Positions 1 through 5,303 of a DNA stretch of 7,854 bases are shown here, one piece after another. Where the stretch lies: NCBI GenBank assembly GCA_019418195.1, contig DYCJ01000114.1, positions 1-7,854 on the forward strand, written 5' to 3'. Every line of letters begins with the position of its first letter. Position 1 is the stretch's first letter. The DNA comes from Clostridiales bacterium. Its GTDB lineage: Bacteria; Bacillota; Clostridia; Lachnospirales; Lachnospiraceae. Position numbers and translations under genes: made by a program. The notes under the pieces were generated by a model, which made no database searches, was not told the origin of the DNA, and was given only the letters and a program-made list of their open reading frames with translations.

Positions 1-21
1 CCTTTCAAGCCTGAGACCCTG

Positions 22-645
22 TTACCTGCCGCTTAAATAAAATACCGCCAGTTGTGTGCGGTCACGCAGGTTCAGTTTGTCGAGTATTGTTGTTAAATAG
101 TTTCTCACAGTCCCCTCGCTTAAATACAGGCTTGCTGCGATCTCCTTATTGCTTAAGCCTTCTGCGATCAGACGGATCACATCTAGTTCACGTTCACTGA
201 TCCCGTATTTTTTATAGTCAGTTGTCTCTTTTTCAGCCCCCATAAGTTCCGGGATCCTGGAGACGATTTCAGTTCCGAATACGGTCTGGCCGGAGGCGGC
301 TGCCCGGATGGCAGGAATGATGTTCTGGTAATTCTGCTTGAGCAGATAGCCTGCCGCGCCAAGTTTTAATGCTTTTATAATATATTCATCGTCGGAAAAT
401 GTCGTGAGCAGAAGTATCCTTGCAGTTGGAAATTCCTTCAGGATCTCTTCTGCAGCGTCCAGCCCGTTTTTCTGTTTCATCCGGATATCCATCAAAAGCA
501 CATCCGGTCTGTGCTCGCGGTAGAGAGCAGGAGCTGCGCTGCCATCTTCTGCTGTGGCTGCCACTTCAAAATCAGGTTCATTTTCAAGGATCATTTTCAG
601 TGCACTTACCACAAGGCAGTCATCGTCTATTAATATCAGTTTCAT
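22..645 (-). CDS. LuxR/NarL-family response regulator of a two-component system
   Basis: A 207-residue DNA-binding response regulator, the cytoplasmic partner of the histidine kinase encoded just upstream. The receiver domain (about 1-120) shows the acidic cluster D7-D8-D9, the phosphoacceptor D53 in the LLMDIRM context, the switch threonine T81 and the conserved lysine K103. The C-terminal LuxR-type helix-turn-helix (about 148-205) contains the ISERELDVIRLIAEGLSNKE signature start, followed by EGTVRNYL in the recognition helix. Length and layout match full-length NarL/LiaR/DesR-type regulators. The ATG at 643-645 is preceded by AAGGAG with an 8-nt spacer, lying inside the 3' end of the kinase gene; only 3 bp separate the two genes, so translational coupling is likely. 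Its target is inferred, not shown: probably the divergent ABC exporter. The regulon cannot be read from the sequence beyond the candidate dyads at 1821-1854. Confidence 0.95.
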   Translation of the reverse strand: MKLILIDDDCLVVSALKMILENEPDFEVAATAEDGSAAPALYREHRPDVLLMDIRMKQKNGLDAAEEILKEFPTARILLLTTFSDDEYIIKALKLGAAGYLLKQNYQNIIPAIRAAASGQTVFGTEIVSRIPELMGAEKETTDYKKYGISERELDVIRLIAEGLSNKEIAASLYLSEGTVRNYLTTILDKLNLRDRTQLAVFYLSGR

Positions 646-648
646 AAT

Positions 649-1728
649 CTAGTCTCCTTTTTTGGGTATCGTAACAAGGATCCGGAACCCGTTTTCAGCT
701 GAGATATGGATCGTTCCATGAAGTTTGTCCGTCCGTTCCTTCATATTCGCCAGTCCCATGCCGCCGTTCCTGTTCCCTTTCCTGACTTCAGTGCCGTTAT
801 CCTCAATGCAGAGCTGATACAGTGCAGGATGTTCCCGGATGGTAACAGATGCTTTGCCGGCATTGCTGTGCCTCATGATATTGGAGAGTGCCTCTTTTGT
901 AATGCTGATAAAGCTGTATTTGACATCCCGGGGGATCACTCTTCCGGCATCATAGCAATATGTGACCGGACAGAAAGTAAAATCATCGATCAGTGACCGG
1001 ACGGCTTCGTCCAGATTCACAGCATCATCCCGCAGGTCGTGCACGCTGGAGCGGATGTTGTCCATGGCTGCGTTCAGTGTCTGGTCGAGAGAATCAAGCG
1101 TAGGTGAGAGTGCCTCGTCCTGGTTCACTGTCTTTGCAGCTCCGGCAAGAAGAATGGACCGGGAGAGCAGGTGGCCTACATTGTCGTGGATCTCCCGTGC
1201 GATCCGGTTCCGTTCCCTGAGTGTAGCGGTATAGATTTCATAGTCCTGCTTTTCCATCAATGTACGGTTCTTTTCCGTGAGGAGCAGATCACGCTCTGTG
1301 CTGTCATCCATTGTCCGTCTCAGTGTATCCTGCAGGCTGTCCCGCTCCCTTGATATCGAAGCAAGAAGAAAGCATACTGCGAATCCGAACAGATCCAGAC
1401 AGACAAGAAGAATTTCCGGCTGTCTGTACACCAGATTCAGGATCAGGTACAGGACTATGGCTATGGCAGCAGGAATATAGAGTCTCCGTCGGAACAGTCC
1501 GTAACATACCGCGGGATAAAAATATCGGATTGCCGGTACGAAAACTGCGGCGGTGAAGAAAACGAGACAGCCTGCTGTATATGTCCGGTCTTCTTCCAGA
1601 AACAAATCTGCACTGCACAGGATCAGCGCACAGAGAAATGCCAGTACATAAGGCAGATCAGGCTGCACGAAGAACAGGGAAAACATACATAAAAGCATGA
1701 CTAACCCGCAATTTACTGCATTTTTCAT
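649..1728 (-). CDS. NarL-type (HisKA_3) membrane sensor histidine kinase
   Basis: A membrane-bound kinase that autophosphorylates on histidine and passes phosphate to the adjacent regulator. With the ATG start at 1728 it has 359 residues. The N-terminal third holds about five closely spaced hydrophobic segments (roughly residues 3-21, 25-43, 51-75, 82-102, 105-124) and no sizeable extracellular domain, as in intramembrane-sensing kinases. A charged coiled-coil-like linker leads to the dimerisation domain with EIHDNVGH (phospho-acceptor H181). The ATPase domain follows: N-box with E279/N283/H287, DNG loop near 309, and GGMGLANMKER glycine-rich box near 322-332. The start is uncertain. The open frame extends to a GTG at 1848, with ATGs at 1833 and 1791, but none of these has a ribosome-binding site. 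A TATAAT promoter at 1775-1780 lies inside that extension, favouring 1728, although the nearest good Shine-Dalgarno (1749-1755) is 20 nt away. The ligand is unknown; context suggests a membrane-active compound. Confidence 0.9.
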   Translation of the reverse strand: MKNAVNCGLVMLLCMFSLFFVQPDLPYVLAFLCALILCSADLFLEEDRTYTAGCLVFFTAAVFVPAIRYFYPAVCYGLFRRRLYIPAAIAIVLYLILNLVYRQPEILLVCLDLFGFAVCFLLASISRERDSLQDTLRRTMDDSTERDLLLTEKNRTLMEKQDYEIYTATLRERNRIAREIHDNVGHLLSRSILLAGAAKTVNQDEALSPTLDSLDQTLNAAMDNIRSSVHDLRDDAVNLDEAVRSLIDDFTFCPVTYCYDAGRVIPRDVKYSFISITKEALSNIMRHSNAGKASVTIREHPALYQLCIEDNGTEVRKGNRNGGMGLANMKERTDKLHGTIHISAENGFRILVTIPKKGD

Positions 1729-1774
1729 AGTAATACCGGCCTTTGCCGCTCCTTTCACTGTGCTATATGCTTTT

Positions 1775-1802
1775 ATTATAGTCGAAAACATAGGGAAAGC
1801 AA
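1775..1802 (-). promoter_or_regulatory. Candidate promoter for the kinase-regulator operon
   Basis: Reading the minus strand, TTGCTT (1797-1802) is followed after 16 nt by a perfect TATAAT (1775-1780). Initiation would fall near 1768, about 40 nt before the ATG at 1728, leaving AAAGGAG (1749-1755) in the leader. The -10 box is perfect but the -35 box is only about half consensus, which would suit an activator-assisted or low-level promoter. It overlaps the N-terminally extended open frame of the kinase, which is the main reason for preferring the shorter start. Confidence 0.5.
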
Positions 1803-1820
1803 AGAAAAAGAATGGAAGAG

Positions 1821-1854
1821 TGACATTTGTCATACCCGTTTGTGACACTGTGCA
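1821..1854. promoter_or_regulatory. Two related 12-bp dyads, candidate response-regulator operator
   Basis: TGACATTTGTCA (1821-1832) is an inverted repeat of TGACA/TGTCA around two bases. A weaker copy, TGACACTGTGCA (1843-1854), matches it at 8 of 12 positions and starts 22 bp later, about two helical turns, so both would present the same face to a bound protein. They lie between the divergent kinase and exporter operons, upstream of the minus-strand -35 and upstream of or overlapping weak plus-strand promoter candidates. Binding by the neighbouring NarL-family regulator is an inference from position and symmetry; I recognise no named consensus. Confidence 0.4.
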
Positions 1855-1923
1855 CTACAGAAAGATAAGAGACTGAGGTATCCTGATATCAGTAAGACAG
1901 GAAAGGGTAACAGGAGGAATGAT
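1855..1923 (+). promoter_or_regulatory. Promoter/leader region of the ABC exporter operon
   Basis: No strong sigma-A promoter is visible on the plus strand. The candidates are TATCCT (1879-1884) with a very poor -35 near 1856, and TTGTGA (1840-1845) paired with GATAAG (1864-1869). Either would fit an activator-dependent promoter. The leader also contains the perfect 10-bp palindrome CTGATATCAG (1883-1892), which could be an operator half or incidental. The stretch ends with AGGAGG (1912-1917), 6 nt before the ATG at 1924, an excellent ribosome-binding site. Confidence 0.35.
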
Positions 1924-2853
1924 ATGATCAGGATCGAAAATCTTGTAAAACGGTATGGCGATGTAGTCGCACTGGATCATTTTAATCTGGATGTAAAAGA
2001 AGGAGAGATCTTTGGACTTCTCGGCCCCAATGGTTCCGGAAAGACGACGGCGATCAACTGTATGCTTGCACTTTTAAAGTATGACAGAGGCAGCGTCCGG
2101 ATCATGGGGCAGGAGATGGCGCCGGACAATTATAATGTTAAGCGCCAGATCGGGATCGTCATGCAGGATGTGGCGGTTTTTGAAGAGCTTAATGTCTATG
2201 AGAATATTGATTATTTCTGCAGCCTTTACATAAAGGATAAGAACAGGAGAAAAGAACTGGTGGAGGAGGCAATCCGGTTTGTCGGGCTTGGGGACTACAG
2301 AAAGACATATCCGAAGAAACTCTCGGGCGGTCTGCTCCGGCGTCTTAATATCGCCTGCGGGATCGCCCATAAGCCCAGGCTGATCATACTGGATGAACCT
2401 ACTGTTGCAGTAGATCCCCAGAGCAGGAATAAAATACTGGAGGGGATCTGTGAACTAAATCGTCAGGGCTCGACCATCATATACACCTCACATTATATGG
2501 AAGAGGTAGAGCAGATCTGCACAAGGATCGCGATTATGGATCACGGCAGGAGCATCGCCGTGGGAACAAAGGAAGAGTTGAAGAGTATGATCAAAACCGG
2601 AGAGACTGTGACGATTGAAGCGATCATCCTGGGTGCAGATGATCTGGCAGATATCAGGAGCCTTCCCCATGTATTTGATGTGAAATACGAAGAACAGCGG
2701 CTTGTGGTAAGATGCACAGGTGCAAAGCATAATCTGATCCACATCTTAAGCTGTCTTCAGGAGAAGGATATCCCCTTCGGCAGAGTATTCTCGGAGCTGC
2801 CGACACTCAACGACGTGTTCCTTGAGATCACAGGAAAGCAGTTAAGGGATTAG
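1924..2853 (+). CDS. ABC transporter ATP-binding protein (BcrA/LnrL-like exporter ATPase)
   Basis: A 309-residue cytoplasmic ATPase that would power export by the two permeases encoded directly downstream. In order: Walker A GPNGSGKT (34-41), Q-loop glutamine Q81, signature LSGG (133-136), Walker B LIILDE (153-158), a D-loop in EPTVAVDPQSR, and the switch histidine H190 in YTSHYMEEVEQ. Residues from about 225 form the accessory C-terminal domain usual in drug and lantibiotic exporter ATPases. Two variations: the signature reads LSGGLLRR rather than the commoner LSGGQ/M form, and AVDP replaces the usual GLDP or GIDP. All catalytic residues are present, so activity is expected. The gene starts with ATG after AGGAGG at 6 nt, and its stop lies inside the next gene's ribosome-binding region. 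Family and exporter role are confident; the substrate is not determinable. Confidence 0.94.
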   Translation: MIRIENLVKRYGDVVALDHFNLDVKEGEIFGLLGPNGSGKTTAINCMLALLKYDRGSVRIMGQEMAPDNYNVKRQIGIVMQDVAVFEELNVYENIDYFCSLYIKDKNRRKELVEEAIRFVGLGDYRKTYPKKLSGGLLRRLNIACGIAHKPRLIILDEPTVAVDPQSRNKILEGICELNRQGSTIIYTSHYMEEVEQICTRIAIMDHGRSIAVGTKEELKSMIKTGETVTIEAIILGADDLADIRSLPHVFDVKYEEQRLVVRCTGAKHNLIHILSCLQEKDIPFGRVFSELPTLNDVFLEITGKQLRD

Positions 2854-2865
2854 GAGGGGATGGAT
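2852..2865 (+). promoter_or_regulatory. Ribosome-binding site deciding the first permease start
   Basis: AGGAGG at 2852-2857 overlaps the ATPase stop codon (TAG, 2851-2853). The ATG at 2860 lies only 2 nt beyond it, too close for normal initiation, whereas the ATG two codons later at 2866 has an 8-nt spacer. The later start is preferred. Overlap with the previous stop implies translational coupling. Confidence 0.6.
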
Positions 2866-3993
2866 ATGCGGGAATTGATAAAATACAGTTTTCTTGCAAA
2901 GATCAGGGATCTCAGTCTTGTGTTCTGGCCGCTTGTATTTCCTCTTGTCCTGACTACGGCTATGTATATTTCCATCGGACAGATGGAAGAATCGGACTTT
3001 GAGACAATTCCGGCGGCAATCGTGACACAGAGTACGGGAGAAGAGGATGTTTTTCAGGAGTATCTGAAAACTATGGGAGATGAACAAGAAGCTCTGATCA
3101 GTGTCCGGCCGATGGTAGAAGAAGAGGCGTTAACTGCATTAGAAAACGGAGATATTGAGGGGATTTTTTACAGCGGGGAAGAGCCCTCTCTTACAGTCGG
3201 CGGAAGCGGACTCGCACAGAGTATCCTCCAGATGATACTGGAGAGTTATACAGAAGGAAAACAGACGCTGGAAGATGTATCAGAACTACATCCGGAGGGG
3301 ATGGAAGCAGCCATCCGTCAGATGTCGGATTACGGATCAGTGACAGAGGATGTGTCACTCGGCGGACGGACGACGAATACGACAGCACAGTTCTTCTACG
3401 CATTGATCGGGATGGCATGCCTGTACGGATGCTTCATCGGTTACCAGTCTGCTATGGATCTGCAGGCAAACCTGTCGGCTCTGGCGGCGCGGCGGTGTGT
3501 GAGTCCTGTGCACAGGCTGCAGTGGATCCTTTCAGAGACAGCGGTATCTTTCGGCCTTCATTTTTTTAATATGATCGTCCTTCTGGCATATATGAAATAC
3601 ATTCTCCGGCTGCAGTTCGAAAGTTCTTACGCACAAATGCTCCCGGTCGTGATCATCGGCAGCATGATCGGCGTGACAATGGGAATGTTTATCACAAGTA
3701 TCGGGAAAATGGGAGAGGGCGTGAAGATAGGTATTATGATCAGCGTCTCAATGGTGATGAGTTTCCTGGCGGGACTGATGAATGCGGACATCAAAAATAT
3801 GATCGACAGGAATGTCCCTTTTTTAAACCGGATCAATCCGGCGGCGCTCATATCGGATGCACTGTACTGTCTCAATGTCTATGACGCACCGGCGAGGTAT
3901 ATGCAGGACATCTTAATTCTTTTAGTGATGTGCGTGCTTCTGCTTGCCGGAACATTTCTGATCGTAAGGAGGGAACGCTATGGCAGTATTTAA
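2866..3993 (+). CDS. ABC-2 type transporter permease, first subunit
   Basis: A 375-residue membrane permease (377 if the ATG at 2860 is used; numbering below is for that longer form). Topology is typical of ABC-2 exporters of the LnrM/N or YhgE-like type: one N-terminal helix (about 21-40), a large extracytoplasmic domain of about 140 residues, then five helices near 178-196, 224-247, 259-281, 288-307 and 349-368. Before the last helix comes the NPAALISDALYCLN segment, which matches the conserved P-x-x-x-(I/L)-x-(D/E)-A-like region of the family. The protein would pair with the second permease as a heterodimer driven by the upstream ATPase. Its end overlaps the next gene by 14 nt, and its last codons contain that gene's ribosome-binding site. 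The substrate cannot be inferred; the large external domain is common in exporters of peptides, lipids or membrane-active antibiotics. Confidence 0.9.
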   Translation: MRELIKYSFLAKIRDLSLVFWPLVFPLVLTTAMYISIGQMEESDFETIPAAIVTQSTGEEDVFQEYLKTMGDEQEALISVRPMVEEEALTALENGDIEGIFYSGEEPSLTVGGSGLAQSILQMILESYTEGKQTLEDVSELHPEGMEAAIRQMSDYGSVTEDVSLGGRTTNTTAQFFYALIGMACLYGCFIGYQSAMDLQANLSALAARRCVSPVHRLQWILSETAVSFGLHFFNMIVLLAYMKYILRLQFESSYAQMLPVVIIGSMIGVTMGMFITSIGKMGEGVKIGIMISVSMVMSFLAGLMNADIKNMIDRNVPFLNRINPAALISDALYCLNVYDAPARYMQDILILLVMCVLLLAGTFLIVRRERYGSI

Positions 3994-5128
3994 AGCATAT
4001 ATGAGGATTGCAAAGAAGAATATGTGGATGATACTGATGTATCTTGGGATCTTTCTCGGGATCACGGTCATGTTCCAGCACTTTACGGGAAATGAGACTA
4101 CGCAGTATACGGCGCAGAGTATTCCGGTTGGGATTATTGATGAAGATCAGGGGGAAGCGTCAAAAAGCCTCATCCGATATATCGACAGAACCAACGAGAT
4201 CATATATCTTGAGGATGACAGGGAGACACTGCAGGAGAATCTGTTCTACCGGAATGTGGAATATATCGTGAGGATCCCCCGGAACTTTATGGAACAGTGC
4301 ATTCTTGGGGATGATAAACTGGAAGTGACAACAGTGCCGGGAACATATTCCGGTTCCTATGTGGAGCAGCAGATCAGCAATTTTATTAATTTTGCCAGGT
4401 GTTACGGAGCGGCGGGATTCACAGAACACGAGCTCAGCGAGGCGATGGCTGCGAGGGAGACGGCACAAGTGCAGATGCTTGACGTGAACGGAAACGGCGG
4501 CTCGTATCCTGCCTATGCATTCTATTACCGGTATCTGCCCTACCTGTTCCTGTGCGTCCTCTGCTATGTGATGGGATACATTTTAATGGGATTCCGCAGG
4601 GGAAGCCTGCCGGACCGGATGTCAGCGTCGGCAGTACCTGCCCGCAGACAGAGTATGGAGGGACTTCTGGCAGCAGGAGTTATCGCGGCTGTCCTCTGGG
4701 GATTCTGCAGCCTGATCAGTATCGCCTTTTATAATGAAAATTTCCTTGGCAGCGGGAAAGTAACATGGTATCTGCTCAACTCCTTTGTTATGCTGTTGTC
4801 AGCTCTGGCACTCTCGTATCTGGTCGGGAGCCTTGTGAAGACGTCCAACGCACTGAGCGGTATTGTAAATATCCTGTCACTCGGGATGTGTTTTGCGTGC
4901 GGAGTCTTTGTAGAGATGGATCTGCTGAGCAGTGGTGTGAGAAAGGCGGCACAGTTCCTGCCGGTGTACTGGTATGAGACGGCGAATGAGATATTGATGG
5001 ATTATGGAGAGATAACGGGAGATGTAAGAAATCGGCTCATGAGCGCAATCGGAATACAGATGGTGTTTGCAGCGGCATTTGTGTGCCTGACGCTGGCGAC
5101 GGTGAAGAGAAGCGGGAGAAGTTCCTGA
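3980..5128 (+). CDS. ABC-2 type transporter permease, second subunit
   Basis: A 382-residue permease with the same plan as its neighbour: one helix at about 16-33, an external domain (about 34-180), then helices near 181-204, 228-250, 262-286, 290-313 and 355-376. The QFLPVYWYETANE segment (about 325-337) after the fifth helix is the conserved ABC-2 P-x-x-W-like motif. The two permeases are clearly related in layout but diverged in sequence, as expected for a heterodimeric channel. The ATG follows AAGGAGGG with a 6-nt spacer and overlaps the preceding gene by 14 nt, so ATPase and both permeases form one coupled operon. No convincing intrinsic terminator follows; the next 30 bases are A/T-rich without a stem. 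This one-ATPase, two-permease set beside a NarL-type pair resembles B. subtilis LnrLMN (linearmycin resistance); equivalence is inference. Confidence 0.9.
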   Translation: MAVFKAYMRIAKKNMWMILMYLGIFLGITVMFQHFTGNETTQYTAQSIPVGIIDEDQGEASKSLIRYIDRTNEIIYLEDDRETLQENLFYRNVEYIVRIPRNFMEQCILGDDKLEVTTVPGTYSGSYVEQQISNFINFARCYGAAGFTEHELSEAMAARETAQVQMLDVNGNGGSYPAYAFYYRYLPYLFLCVLCYVMGYILMGFRRGSLPDRMSASAVPARRQSMEGLLAAGVIAAVLWGFCSLISIAFYNENFLGSGKVTWYLLNSFVMLLSALALSYLVGSLVKTSNALSGIVNILSLGMCFACGVFVEMDLLSSGVRKAAQFLPVYWYETANEILMDYGEITGDVRNRLMSAIGIQMVFAAAFVCLTLATVKRSGRSS

Positions 5129-5163
5129 AAAATTTTGTGCATCCCTAAAAATTATTGCGGTAC

Positions 5164-5193
5164 TTGACTTTTCCTGTATCTTTCCTTTATTCT
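5164..5193 (+). promoter_or_regulatory. Candidate sigma-A promoter of the PurF-like gene
   Basis: TTGACT (5164-5169, 5 of 6 to consensus) is followed after 18 nt by TATTCT (5188-5193, 4 of 6). A/T tracts including two copies of AAAAATT (5128-5134 and 5147-5153) lie just upstream and could act as an UP-like element. Transcription would begin near 5200, giving a leader of about 100 nt that contains the two stem-loops described next. No PurR-box-like sequence or known purine riboswitch core was recognised. Confidence 0.5.
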
Positions 5194-5224
5194 TAATGAG
5201 GTGAATATTGATAAGCTGTAAGTA

Positions 5225-5289
5225 CGGCAGGGCAGCAAAGGCTGTCCTGTCGTTGTTGAGCGTCATTGTTTATGACGTGCGAGGTTTTT
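5225..5289 (+). promoter_or_regulatory. Structured 5' leader with two stem-loops before the PurF-like gene
   Basis: Stem-loop 1 pairs 5225-5236 with 5241-5252 around an AAAG tetraloop: 12 base pairs, two of them G-U, extendable by one A-U. Stem-loop 2 pairs 5261-5266 with 5272-5277 around TGTTT, extendable by one G-U, and is followed 8 nt later by a run of five T (5285-5289) that touches the Shine-Dalgarno (5290-5296). The two G-U pairs are compatible with RNA folding. Position between promoter and start codon suggests an mRNA leader controlling expression or stability. It matches no riboswitch class I can name, and stem 2 is too short and too far from the T-run for a standard terminator. Confidence 0.45.
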
Positions 5290-5303
5290 AAGGAGGAAAT
5301 AAA

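Noticed and set aside
1304..1618. Minus-strand frame of 104 codons in another frame of the kinase gene
   Set aside because: It lies within the membrane and linker-coding part of the kinase, whose own frame is supported by domain motifs.
1883..1892. CTGATATCAG as a definite operator
   Set aside because: It is a perfect 10-bp palindrome in the leader, but a single short palindrome is weak evidence and no second copy was found nearby, so it is only mentioned within the leader entry.
5128..5160. Intrinsic terminator after the ABC operon
   Set aside because: The region is A/T-rich with repeated AAAAATT but forms no stable stem followed by a T-run.
4877..5266. Minus-strand open frame of 129 codons overlapping the end of the second permease and the intergenic region
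   Set aside because: It is antisense to a well-supported permease, has no ribosome-binding site I can see, and its translation shows no recognisable domain; it would also cross the promoter of the PurF-like gene.
5129..5303. Purine riboswitch, PRPP/ykkC riboswitch or PurR box ahead of the PurF-like gene
   Set aside because: The conserved core sequences of these elements are not present; only generic stem-loops are seen.
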